A stretch of 64,000 bases of DNA from Crocinitomicaceae bacterium (GTDB taxonomy: Bacteria > Bacteroidota > Bacteroidia > Flavobacteriales_D > Crocinitomicaceae), in contig JAGQYP010000012.1 of NCBI GenBank assembly GCA_020436025.1, forward strand, positions 1-64,000, written 5' to 3'. The notes beneath the pieces are model-generated. The model saw only the letters and a program-made list of their open reading frames with translations. It was not told the origin of the DNA and did not search any database. A program made the translations under genes and the position numbers. This document shows, one piece after another, positions 45,446-54,483 of the stretch (its first letter is position 1; each line of letters opens with the position of its first letter).

Positions 45446-46249
45446 ATGAAAAAACATCTTCTATCCCTAATTGCATTGAGTATTTTCTTCCTTTCTTGTT
45501 CAGAAAATAAAGAAGAAAAAAACGAAAAATCAGACAACTCGGATACTCAAGAAGTAGCTAATGATACACAAGAAGCAGGGGATATTATCGAAAAAATTGA
45601 TGCGTATGTGACTTCCGAAGATTCTAAATTGGAAACTTATGGGCAGATGAACTCATTACCTTTCGCGAATTTAGCGGACAAGTTAGAATTTCAATCTTTC
45701 TTTCTATATGATGAAGCGGGGAAGTTGAAAGCTATCGAATACTATTCTAATACGGATAAATCACAAGATGTTTCACGCTTCTATTACGATAATGATGCTT
45801 TGGTTTACGCCTCAGAAGCGCATTCTGACTACGATAATGATGAGAACTTTATCGAGAAGAAATATTATTTCAATGAAGGGAATGTAATTAAGGTGGTTGA
45901 AACTAAAGGATTTAGTGATGTTAAAGTAGCGGAGCTTCCTTTGGACGGACAAAACATATCGAATCAAACTGCTTTGGATTTGATGGAATTTAAAGGGGAT
46001 TTTGAAATTAGTTTCGCTGGTTTTATTGAGCAACCAGGAGGGGTGTTCTTGATTGTGAATGCCAAGAAACCAGGGTTTAATTCTGCCTTAGTTGTTGATG
46101 AAAAAGGGGCAGACGAATTTATGAAAGACCTCTATGATAATCAGAAAAAATACATGGGTAAAAAAATGATCGTGAAGTGGGAAGCTGTTGTAAATCCTTC
46201 CAACGGAATGAGACAAAATGCTTACCGAGGAGGAGAGTGGGTTGAGTAA
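45446..46249 (+). CDS. Lipoprotein of unknown function (267 residues)
   Basis: Lipoprotein signal (LLSLIALSIFFLSC) followed by an acidic linker of Glu/Lys/Asn (about 20-50) and a folded region with DKLEFQSFFLYDEAGKLKAIEYY and a C-terminal YMGKKMIVKWEAVVNPSNGMRQNAY. No recognised family. ATG 45446 is the natural start, because the upstream in-frame codons lack a signal. Its TAA abuts the stop of the convergent glycosyltransferase gene, with no hairpin between them. Confidence 0.8.
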   Translation: MKKHLLSLIALSIFFLSCSENKEEKNEKSDNSDTQEVANDTQEAGDIIEKIDAYVTSEDSKLETYGQMNSLPFANLADKLEFQSFFLYDEAGKLKAIEYYSNTDKSQDVSRFYYDNDALVYASEAHSDYDNDENFIEKKYYFNEGNVIKVVETKGFSDVKVAELPLDGQNISNQTALDLMEFKGDFEISFAGFIEQPGGVFLIVNAKKPGFNSALVVDEKGADEFMKDLYDNQKKYMGKKMIVKWEAVVNPSNGMRQNAYRGGEWVE

Positions 46250-47374
46250 TCAGCGCAATTGATTATTTAATACTTTCCAAACATCTTTTGCAGTTGTATC
46301 CCATGAGAATTGAGCTGCTTGCTTAAATCCTTTTTCAACTAAAGTTGATCTGTATTCTTGGTCTTGATCTAGTTTTAATAATCCTGCTACAATGGAGGAA
46401 CTAGAAAAAGGGTCAACATAATGAACAGCATCTCCACCTACTTCAGGAATAGACGTTTGGTCTGAGGCTAATACCGCAACGCCTGATTTCATGGACTCCC
46501 CGACAGGTAAACCAAATCCTTCGAAATAAGACAAATAAGTCATGAATTTTGCAGAACCAGTTGCCAAAATGAGTGCTTCTTGGTCTAAATGACCAGTAAA
46601 GTGGACTTCATCCTTAAACTCCAAGGAATCAAAGGTTTTTTGCAATTCATCTGTCCACCAATACCGATCTCCTACGATCAAAAGTTGGGTGGATGTAGTT
46701 TGCTCCTTCTTAAATTGATCAAATGCTTTCAATAGTCTGTCCAGATTTTTCCTAGGATGAATGGAACCCACAAATAGGATGAATTCTTCCCCATTGGTAT
46801 ACTTTTCCCTTGTTGCCGCTTTTTCTTCTTCGCTAACGACTCTAAAGTTTGGGTTTATTCCGTTAAATGCCACTGTGATCTTTGATGAATCAATCTGATA
46901 GGTAGTTGCAATGTCTTGTTTGGAAAATTCTGAAACTGTCAATATATGACTTGCTTTTCGTGCAAATTTCGGGAAATAATTTCTCAAATACTGTGAAGCT
47001 GCTTTAGGTAAATCATTTGGAAAATGCTCGAAATTTAAGTCGTGAATAGTGCCTACTTGTGGGACATTTGTTCTTAAGGATAAATAGCCATCCGGGCTAA
47101 AAAACACATCGATTTTATACTTTTTTAGAGCGCGTGTGATACTAAAGTTGAACCAAATTCGGAATAATATGGGATGCCTTGCCTGAGGATGCAACACAAT
47201 AGGTTTTACATTTTCAGCAAATACAAACTTAGGATCAAAAGCTCGGTCAAAGAAAAAATAAAACTCTACCTCGGGATGAGCAAGGACAATTCTACGCGTA
47301 ACTTCGAAGGTATACCAACCAAAACCTTCCATTTTGTCTGGTAATAAAAACCGCGTATTAATTCCTACTCTCAA
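46250..47374 (-). CDS. Glycosyltransferase family 4
   Basis: A 374-residue GT-B enzyme. The N-terminal part MRVGINTRFLLPDKMEGFGWYTFEV is the nucleotide-free domain start. GSIHPRKNLDRLLKAFDQF and EGFGLPVGESMKSGVAVLASDQTSIPEVGG (the E-x7-E motif) are the donor-binding blocks. It transfers a sugar from a nucleotide donor in polysaccharide assembly. The start is TTG (47374): no in-frame ATG exists upstream and the reading begins exactly at the conserved N-terminus. Divergent from the flippase gene, separated by 86 bases, so the two probably share control. Confidence 0.9.
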   Translation of the reverse strand: MRVGINTRFLLPDKMEGFGWYTFEVTRRIVLAHPEVEFYFFFDRAFDPKFVFAENVKPIVLHPQARHPILFRIWFNFSITRALKKYKIDVFFSPDGYLSLRTNVPQVGTIHDLNFEHFPNDLPKAASQYLRNYFPKFARKASHILTVSEFSKQDIATTYQIDSSKITVAFNGINPNFRVVSEEEKAATREKYTNGEEFILFVGSIHPRKNLDRLLKAFDQFKKEQTTSTQLLIVGDRYWWTDELQKTFDSLEFKDEVHFTGHLDQEALILATGSAKFMTYLSYFEGFGLPVGESMKSGVAVLASDQTSIPEVGGDAVHYVDPFSSSSIVAGLLKLDQDQEYRSTLVEKGFKQAAQFSWDTTAKDVWKVLNNQLR

Positions 47375-47460
47375 TTTTCTGAATTTTACAGACGAAACTA
47401 AGCGTTTATGCGTTTAATTCCTATAATTTTTAATAATTTGCACACTCAAACTCAAACGGC

Positions 47461-48900
47461 TTGAATTCAAAATTTATTTCAAATCTTTTTCTGATCATCT
47501 TTTTGAATATCATCGTCAAGCCATTCTACGTTTTTGGTATTGATCTTTCGGTTCAGAACAGATTAGGTTCTGAAGTTTATGGGATGTACTTTTCCCTTTA
47601 CAGTTTAGCCTTGTTATTCAACGTGATTCTTGACATGGGAATCAGCAATTACAATACAAAAAACATAGCTCAGAATCCGAGAGTCTTGCAAAAATATCTT
47701 GGAAGAATGTTAACCATCCGGGTCATGCTGTTTATTCTCTATTCCATGATTGTCACATCGGTTGGGATTTTTCTCGGATACGATTGGGTACGATTTGAAA
47801 TCCTATTCTGGTTAATTCTCAATCAGTTTTTGGCCTCTGGATTGCAATTTTTACGATCGAATTTTAGTGGATTGCATCTTTTCAAAATTGATGGCTTTCT
47901 CTCCATTTTAGACCGTTTAATTCTGATTGGTTTGGCCGCTGTTTTACTGTGGAGTGGCATTTTCGATTATTATTTTGATATCAAATACTTTATTTACATT
48001 CAGACCATCTCCTATATTCTAGCTTTTTTGATTGGTCTCATCATCCTTTTTGTAAAAGCGAATAATGTGAAGATCAAATTTGATAAACGAATAACGGTGA
48101 CCATTTTAAAAAGAAGTTTTCCTTATGCTTTACTGATCATCCTAATGATGCTTTATACAAGAGTAGATTCCGTCATGATTGAGAGAATTTCGGGTCCTGA
48201 GGAAGCAGGTTACTACGCACAATCTTTTAGAATTTTGGACGCTCTCTATATGATCGGTTACCTTTTCGTAGGAATTTTGTACCCCATGATTTCAAGAATG
48301 CTGAAAGAAAAGGGAGATTATATGGATTTGGTCAAACAAGCATTCAATCTACTAATTCCAGGCGCAGTATTGATTGCTATTCTTAGCTTCTTCTTTGCGG
48401 ATGATGTCTTGCATTTTGCCTACGCTTCTGTTGGGCCAAATTCGGCTAAAACATTTTATTATTTGATGTTTGCTTTTGTGGGGATCAGCCTGGCTTTTGT
48501 ATATGGCACACTTCTGACGGCTTACGGATCTTTAAGACTGCTCAATTATTTTGCTATTGGAGGACTCATTCTTAACATTAGTCTCAATAGTATTTTAATC
48601 CCACAAAAAGGAGCTGAAGGTGCTGCTTTAGCAACGCTATTGACAGAAGCATTGATCGCAATATTACAGATTCTTGCGGTTCATCAAATATTCAAAGCAA
48701 ATCATCTCTATCGCTCCTATTTTTTGACCTTCTTATTCTGTGGTGTCGTTTCAGTACTTTGTTATTTCACAAGTCAGTTAGAAATATCATGGGTTGCAAT
48801 AATATTCCTTAATATTGCACTTTCAATCGTGGTATATTTTGCGTTTGGTTTAATTAAAATTCGAGATCTTAAAAAAATACTCATCAATAATGGCAAATAA
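47461..48900 (+). CDS. Polysaccharide flippase (Wzx/MATE-like)
   Basis: A 479-residue membrane protein with about 12-14 hydrophobic segments and the family feature ...LNIIVKPFYVFGIDLSVQNRLGSEVYGMYFSLY. It would move lipid-linked repeats across the inner membrane. The start must be a TTG at 47461: the frame is closed upstream by a stop at 47434 and no ATG lies in between. The next gene overlaps by 11 bases. Substrate unknown. Confidence 0.88.
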   Translation: MNSKFISNLFLIIFLNIIVKPFYVFGIDLSVQNRLGSEVYGMYFSLYSLALLFNVILDMGISNYNTKNIAQNPRVLQKYLGRMLTIRVMLFILYSMIVTSVGIFLGYDWVRFEILFWLILNQFLASGLQFLRSNFSGLHLFKIDGFLSILDRLILIGLAAVLLWSGIFDYYFDIKYFIYIQTISYILAFLIGLIILFVKANNVKIKFDKRITVTILKRSFPYALLIILMMLYTRVDSVMIERISGPEEAGYYAQSFRILDALYMIGYLFVGILYPMISRMLKEKGDYMDLVKQAFNLLIPGAVLIAILSFFFADDVLHFAYASVGPNSAKTFYYLMFAFVGISLAFVYGTLLTAYGSLRLLNYFAIGGLILNISLNSILIPQKGAEGAALATLLTEALIAILQILAVHQIFKANHLYRSYFLTFLFCGVVSVLCYFTSQLEISWVAIIFLNIALSIVVYFAFGLIKIRDLKKILINNGK

Positions 48901-49891
48901 CGAGAAAAACTTTAATTCAGAAGACATCATTTCCTTCCTGTGGGCGAAGAGAAAAATCATCATGATTTGTACTTTTCTTGGAGTAGTGGGCTCAGTGATT
49001 TTTTCTTTCATGATTACCGAGTTGTACAAGTCAACGGCTATTGTTTATCCGGCAAGAACTAGTTCCGTTTCCTTAGTAACTCAGCTGAATCCTGATGAGA
49101 ATGTGATGAATTTTGGAACGGAAGACGAAGCGGAACAATTACTTCAAATCTTGATGTCGAGAAGAGTAAAGTCAAGAATTGTTGGATTATTCAACCTTTT
49201 TGAAGCGTATGAGATCGACACGGATGATCCGCATAAAAATTCCAAACTCAATAAGATGTACGAAGAGCGATTTACCTTCGAGCGTACAAAATATGGATCA
49301 GTAAAAATTGAAGTGCTGGATGAAGATCCTGAAAAGGCCATGCTGATGGCGAATAAAATCGTGGATCTTCTGGATTCTGCCAAAAATGAGATGATTCAGG
49401 AAAGAGCTTTACACCAGTACAAAATTGTAAAAGGAAAATATGAATTATTGAAAAAGAAGAGTGATTTTTATATTGATACACTCAACAAACTTCAAAATTT
49501 AGGTGTTATCATCTCTGATGCAAGAGGTGAGCTTTATTCCGCACTGGCAAATTCAAAGTCCCCAGTCGAAAGAGATTTTATCAGAGAGCAAATAAATGTG
49601 AATAATCGATACGGATCTGTTTACGACGGATTCAAAAAGAAGATGGATCAACAGCTTGAAATTTTATCCGAAATGCAATTGGTTTACGAACAGGCAGAAA
49701 CTGATGCGAATTCGAAATTTACTCACAAGTTTATCGTGGAGTTAGCTGAAAAGGCGGATAAAAAATCCTATCCCGTTCGTTGGCTAATTGTGGTAATCAC
49801 AACCATTTCAGTATTCCTGTTTACTGTATTGGTGCTCCTAGTTCTCAATAAGATCAAAGAATTACAACAAGAACAAAAAGTTGACGCTTAA
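48890..49891 (+). CDS. Wzz/GumC-type chain-length regulator
   Basis: A 333-residue protein with two membrane segments (about 23-43 and 298-321) flanking a long periplasmic region (about 50-290) rich in coiled coil, the layout of polysaccharide co-polymerases. The N-terminus FNSEDIISFLWAKRKIIM and ELYKSTAIVYP near residue 47 fit the family. No tyrosine-kinase domain is fused, so it is a Wzz-like form. It overlaps both neighbours and belongs with the flippase and polymerase. Confidence 0.85.
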   Translation: MANNEKNFNSEDIISFLWAKRKIIMICTFLGVVGSVIFSFMITELYKSTAIVYPARTSSVSLVTQLNPDENVMNFGTEDEAEQLLQILMSRRVKSRIVGLFNLFEAYEIDTDDPHKNSKLNKMYEERFTFERTKYGSVKIEVLDEDPEKAMLMANKIVDLLDSAKNEMIQERALHQYKIVKGKYELLKKKSDFYIDTLNKLQNLGVIISDARGELYSALANSKSPVERDFIREQINVNNRYGSVYDGFKKKMDQQLEILSEMQLVYEQAETDANSKFTHKFIVELAEKADKKSYPVRWLIVVITTISVFLFTVLVLLVLNKIKELQQEQKVDA

Positions 49892-51335
49892 TATTCGATC
49901 GGCAATTGTTTATAGTCTAGTTGTTCTTTTTGTTCTGATCAACGGACTGCTTTTCCTGAAAGGGGTGTATGTGCTTCTTTTGGCACCAATCGCCTTGTTG
50001 CTTATTTATACAGCCCTGTTTTACTTTGAGGCCATGTTCCTTTTTGTGGTCTTTTGTGCTCCCTTATCTCTGAATTTAGAGGCCTTAATAGGAAACGGGG
50101 GACTTTATTTACCCACCGAGCCGCTTCTATTTGGGATGACACTCCTCATTTTCTATAAATCGATTTTGAAAGGGGTTGTACCTTTTAAAGTCTTTTTACA
50201 TCCAATCACCCTTATCCTGGGTCTTCAGGTATTTTGGATTTTGGTTACTTCCCTTACAAGTGAAATGCCCATCGTCTCTTTCAAATTTTTGTTGTCTCGT
50301 CTTTGGTTTTTAATTCCCATGATCTTGTTTGGAGCCATGTTCTTCGAAAAAGAAAAGAACTACAGAAATTTTCTCTCCGCCTTTTTAGCATCCCTTGCTG
50401 TAGTGGTTGGATATACTCTTATTCAGCATGCTGCAAATGGTTTTAGTGAAGAATCAGGGCATTGGGTCATGTCACCCTTTTTCAAAGATCACACTTCCTA
50501 CGGTGCTGTTTTGGCATTGATGTTTCCAATTACTTTTGGATTGTATTCAATCAATAAAGGGAATATTTTACCACGATTCCTTTCGCTTTGTTTGATTGGT
50601 CTGATTGGAGCCGGTATTGTTTTTTCCTACACAAGAGCTGCCTGGGTTACCGTATTTGGAGCATTCATGCTTTATTTGATTATCGTTTTCAAAATTAAAT
50701 TCCAATACCTGCTGGTTCCAATTCTAATTGCCTCTCTTTTCGTCTACATGAAAATCGATCAGATTACCATGGAAATGGAGCGAAATAAAGTGGAGCATAC
50801 CACTGAAGACTTACAGGAGCGACTCCAATCAGCTACAAATATTACAACTGATGCTTCCAATTTGGAAAGACTGAATCGATGGAATAGCGCCATGGAAATG
50901 TATAAACGAAGACCGCTTTTTGGTTGGGGTCCAGGAACCTATGCATTTGTTTATGCTCCTTTTCAGGCGGATGATGACCTCACAATTATTTCAACCAATT
51001 TTGGAGATGGAGGAAATGCGCATTCGGAGTATTTGGGACCGCTGAGCGAACAAGGTTTTCCTGGAATGATTTTAATGATTGTTTTGGTGATTGCTATTTT
51101 TTATTTTGGTTTTACAACCTATGCCAGAATGGAAAATGGAAACCAAAAGACACTTCTTCTCTATTCTCTTTTAGGACTAGCGACCTATTTTGTTCATGGG
51201 ATACTGAATAATTATTTGGATATCGATAAGGCAGCAATTCCGGTTTGGGGAATGACGGCTTTTATTATAGCCATGAATATCCAAAATCCTGGAGAAGCAA
51301 AAAGAAATCGTATCCTTTCAAAGATGACTCGTTAA
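49881..51335 (+). CDS. O-antigen polymerase / ligase-like membrane protein
   Basis: A 484-residue protein with about ten hydrophobic segments and a large periplasmic loop (about 300-380). The loop contains NRWNSAMEMYKRRPLFGWGPGTYAF and GGNAHSEYLGPLSEQGFPG, the conserved Wzy/WaaL pattern. It joins repeat units or ligates them to lipid. The start is TTG at 49881, overlapping the previous gene's end; an upstream stop at 49839 and lack of ATG exclude others. Last gene of the surface-polysaccharide cluster. Confidence 0.87.
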   Translation: MTLNIRSAIVYSLVVLFVLINGLLFLKGVYVLLLAPIALLLIYTALFYFEAMFLFVVFCAPLSLNLEALIGNGGLYLPTEPLLFGMTLLIFYKSILKGVVPFKVFLHPITLILGLQVFWILVTSLTSEMPIVSFKFLLSRLWFLIPMILFGAMFFEKEKNYRNFLSAFLASLAVVVGYTLIQHAANGFSEESGHWVMSPFFKDHTSYGAVLALMFPITFGLYSINKGNILPRFLSLCLIGLIGAGIVFSYTRAAWVTVFGAFMLYLIIVFKIKFQYLLVPILIASLFVYMKIDQITMEMERNKVEHTTEDLQERLQSATNITTDASNLERLNRWNSAMEMYKRRPLFGWGPGTYAFVYAPFQADDDLTIISTNFGDGGNAHSEYLGPLSEQGFPGMILMIVLVIAIFYFGFTTYARMENGNQKTLLLYSLLGLATYFVHGILNNYLDIDKAAIPVWGMTAFIIAMNIQNPGEAKRNRILSKMTR

Positions 51336-51389
51336 AAAAATATAGAGTCAGAAAATCAAACAAGAAACCGATTTAAGTACATTTAGCTC

Positions 51390-52325
51390 ATGGAAATCCT
51401 GAGACTGGAAAATATTTACAAAAGATTTGGTCAAAGTGCTGCCCTCAGAGATGTAAATCTGACGGTGCAAAAAGGCAAAATCTATGGGCTTCTTGGTCCG
51501 AATGGAGCTGGGAAAACCACCTTAATTCGAATCATCAATAAAATAATTCAACCCGATCAAGGGAGAGTATTATTGAATGGTCGCGAGATGATTCAAGAAG
51601 ATGTCTTTTCGATTGGTTATTTACCAGAAGAAAGAGGATTATACCACAAAATGAGAGTGAAGGATTACCTCCTTTTTATCGGTCAACTCAAAAATATGTC
51701 AAAACAAGATGCCAAGATTGCCATTGCTGACTGGGCGTCTAAATTGAAGTTTGAAGATTGGCAAAACAAGAAAATTGGAGAATTGTCCAAGGGAATGGCT
51801 CAGAAAATTCAATTTGTCGCTACCATTATAAATGCCCCCGATCTGATTATTCTAGATGAACCTTTTTCAGGTTTTGATCCAGTGAATGCCGAGATTATTC
51901 GAAAAGAAATTTTGATCTTAAAAAAGGAAGGAAAAACGATCATTTTGTCCACGCACAACATGTCCAGTGTGGAGGAACTATGTGATCACATTTTCCTGAT
52001 TAATGATTCTGAAAAGATTCTAGATGGTAATGTAGCTGATTTGAAAGAGAAAGTAGAGGAGAAGATTTTTTCTATTCAGTTTAAAGGCATCATGATGGCA
52101 TTTGCGAATGCTTTATGGGCCGGTTATGAAATCATCGATAAAAAAGACCTTGGAAATGAACGTGCGAAAGTTTGGTTGAGAATGAGACAAGGGAATAAAA
52201 TCAATGACTTATTTGATACGGTCAAAAATGTAGTGGAAATCGAAGCTGTTCAAGAAGAAAAACCTACAATCAACGAAATTTTTATTGCTGCGGTTGAAAA
52301 AAAGGAAGGAGGTCAGAATGAATAA
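51390..52325 (+). CDS. ABC-2 exporter ATP-binding protein
   Basis: A 311-residue ABC ATPase: Walker A GPNGAGKTT, Q-loop region YLPEERGLY, signature LSKGMAQK, Walker B LIILDEPFSGFDP, H-loop STHNM. The C-terminal extension (about 225-311) resembles those of NatA-type sodium or drug exporters. It overlaps the permease gene by eight bases, so the pair makes one transporter. Substrate unknown; a role in sodium extrusion as for NatAB is possible. Confidence 0.9.
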   Translation: MEILRLENIYKRFGQSAALRDVNLTVQKGKIYGLLGPNGAGKTTLIRIINKIIQPDQGRVLLNGREMIQEDVFSIGYLPEERGLYHKMRVKDYLLFIGQLKNMSKQDAKIAIADWASKLKFEDWQNKKIGELSKGMAQKIQFVATIINAPDLIILDEPFSGFDPVNAEIIRKEILILKKEGKTIILSTHNMSSVEELCDHIFLINDSEKILDGNVADLKEKVEEKIFSIQFKGIMMAFANALWAGYEIIDKKDLGNERAKVWLRMRQGNKINDLFDTVKNVVEIEAVQEEKPTINEIFIAAVEKKEGGQNE

Positions 52326-53589
52326 AATTGTACTGATTACCATTCGTGAACTGAAGGAGAAACTTAGTAGTAAGTCGTTTTTACTCATGACTTTTCTAGG
52401 ACCGATCTTAATTCTGTCATTTCTATTTCTGGTTTTCTGGATTAATATGGAATCAACAAAACCGGTAAAAGTAGTAGTTGCTGATCCAGGATTATTGCTG
52501 AATAATTACATACTGAAACAGGATCATCCGGATATCCAGTTTGAAATTATTAATGAACAAATTGATCGAGAGGAATTTCAAAATGGAGAACTGTACAAGG
52601 ATTATGATTTACTCTTGGAAGTGAATCAAAAAATCTTTCAGAATAATACGGCTCTTTTATTTTACAGGAAAGACCCGGGAGCAAAAAGAGAAGCCTTTAT
52701 TCAAAGAGCTCTAGAAAAGCGCTTGGAGGAAATGAAGTTTGCTGAACTGACGAATTTACCCTATTCAAAGTTTCAAGAATTAAAGAAACCTTTGGTTCTC
52801 AAAACTGCCAATATTAAAACGGAAGAAAATGCCAAAATCAAAAGAATGTCGGGATGGGTTGGCTGGTTTTTTTCAGTCATTATTTTCCTTTTCATATTCA
52901 TTTTTGGTTTCCAGGTATTGAGGGGAGTTACTGAAGAAAAGTCAAACCGAATCGTCGAGGTGATAGTATCTGCAGTTAAACCTGTTAAATTGATGTATGG
53001 TAAAATCTTAGGGATTGGAATCGCGGCTTTTATTCAGTTTTTGGTTTGGTCGGTGGTTATTTTAGTTGGACTAATCGCCATAAAGTCAACCATGTTTCCC
53101 GATCTATATGATCCTGAAAATTGGAAGGCTGGAGATGCCATTGCCACAGAATTTGAATCCATTTCGAATCAAAATGAGTTCGTAAGTCTGGTTTATAATC
53201 AGGTAGACTATGGAGTGATGTTAAGCTGGTTTTTTGTGTTTTTCATTTTGGGATATTTACTGTATGCATCCATTTTTGCCGCGGTTGGAGCCAGAATTTC
53301 ACGTGTGAGTGATGTGCAACAGTTTTTAATTCCACTTACTTTGCCCCTGATCTTTTCCCTTTTCATATGTGGTTATGTCATACAGGATCCTCATGGAAAT
53401 TTGGCTTTTTGGTTTTCTCAAATTCCTTTGACGAGTCCAATTATCAATATGGTTAGACTGGCTATGGGCATACCAGTTGAAAATGCTTGGGAAATCTATT
53501 CTTCCATGCTGATTTTGATTCTTTCTTTCATTGGAATGACAATCTGGGCAGGACGTATTTATAAAAAGAATATTCTAGTTGCCAAATAG
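52318..53589 (+). CDS. ABC-2 type permease (NatB-like)
   Basis: A 423-residue membrane protein with an N-terminal membrane segment (about 22-45), a large extracytoplasmic domain (about 46-180), then about five more segments (184-420), as in the NatB family. VLRGVTEEKSNRIVEVIVSAVKPVKLMYGKILG near 205-235 is the conserved ABC-2 coupling region. ATG 52318 overlaps the ATPase stop. It forms the membrane part of the exporter. The following phosphatase gene starts one base after its stop. Confidence 0.9.
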   Translation: MNKIVLITIRELKEKLSSKSFLLMTFLGPILILSFLFLVFWINMESTKPVKVVVADPGLLLNNYILKQDHPDIQFEIINEQIDREEFQNGELYKDYDLLLEVNQKIFQNNTALLFYRKDPGAKREAFIQRALEKRLEEMKFAELTNLPYSKFQELKKPLVLKTANIKTEENAKIKRMSGWVGWFFSVIIFLFIFIFGFQVLRGVTEEKSNRIVEVIVSAVKPVKLMYGKILGIGIAAFIQFLVWSVVILVGLIAIKSTMFPDLYDPENWKAGDAIATEFESISNQNEFVSLVYNQVDYGVMLSWFFVFFILGYLLYASIFAAVGARISRVSDVQQFLIPLTLPLIFSLFICGYVIQDPHGNLAFWFSQIPLTSPIINMVRLAMGIPVENAWEIYSSMLILILSFIGMTIWAGRIYKKNILVAK

Positions 53590-53590
53590 A

Positions 53591-54454
53591 TTGAGGAAAG
53601 GAGTACTCGATATCGGATCGAATACTGTCAAATTCAAAATTTTTGAAGGAGATAGGCTTTTCCTATTTCATACTTATCCGGTTCAAATCGGGACTGGATT
53701 AAGAGAGAATCAACTCACTCAAACCATGATTGACAAGATTAGATTCTGTTTTGAAGGGGTGAAAAATGAACTTGAATCCAATCAGGCTGAGCTTTCAAGA
53801 GTAATCGGAACATCAGCGATTCGAGACGCTGAAAATTCTTCGGAAATTGAAAAAATCATCGATCATCTTTTCCAGAAGAAAATGGAAATTATCCCCGGTT
53901 CTCAGGAGGCCGAATTGATCTACAAAGGAGTTCGGAAGGGAATAAAATCCTCAACTCCTTACTTGATTTGTGATATCGGAGGTGGATCTGTAGAGTTAAT
54001 CTACTCTACCAATAAAGAAATATTGAAGGCCTTTAGCTTTGAAGTAGGCGTAATCAAACTTTATAAGCTTAGAAAAAATGCAGACCCATTCTCTACAAAG
54101 GACATAGATTATTACATGCAATATCTTGACCAACAAATGGGAGAGTTTCTTACCGATGTTCAGACAAAATATCTAGTGGGTGCTGCTGGGTCGTTTGAAT
54201 CACTGTACACTTTGGTGAGAAACAATGAATATCCAGGTTCATTTGAAGAACTTTCAATGGAAGAATTGAATGGAATCTTGGAAATTATTTTAAAAAGCAC
54301 ACAATTGGAAAGAGATGAAAATCAGTTGATTCCATTTGAAAGAAAAATTTTGCTTCCACTTGGCGCAATTCTTGTAAAATATCTAATAAATAAGCTAGAA
54401 ATTAATAAATTCACGGTCTCTCCCAATTCTTTGATCGAAGGATTGGACTTGTAA
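53591..54454 (+). CDS. Ppx/GppA phosphatase domain protein
   Basis: A 287-residue protein of the Ppx/GppA (actin-like ATPase fold) family: VLDIGSNTVKF (first phosphate loop), IGTSAIRDAEN, and CDIGGGSVELIY (second loop). It is short, lacking the C-terminal HD domain of full-length enzymes, as do many single-domain Bacteroidota members. It would hydrolyse polyphosphate or pppGpp. The start is a TTG one base after the permease stop (53591); TTG 53579 is the alternative. An NtrC-like regulator follows 29 bases on. Confidence 0.87.
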   Translation: MRKGVLDIGSNTVKFKIFEGDRLFLFHTYPVQIGTGLRENQLTQTMIDKIRFCFEGVKNELESNQAELSRVIGTSAIRDAENSSEIEKIIDHLFQKKMEIIPGSQEAELIYKGVRKGIKSSTPYLICDIGGGSVELIYSTNKEILKAFSFEVGVIKLYKLRKNADPFSTKDIDYYMQYLDQQMGEFLTDVQTKYLVGAAGSFESLYTLVRNNEYPGSFEELSMEELNGILEIILKSTQLERDENQLIPFERKILLPLGAILVKYLINKLEINKFTVSPNSLIEGLDL

Positions 54455-54483
54455 AAGAGATCAAAACAAAGAAAACTACTATT

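Noticed and set aside
46250..53589. One large polysaccharide-export operon including the ABC transporter
   Set aside because: The ATPase/permease pair resembles NatAB rather than a polysaccharide (KpsMT/Wzm-Wzt) exporter, and a Wzx/Wzy route is already present.
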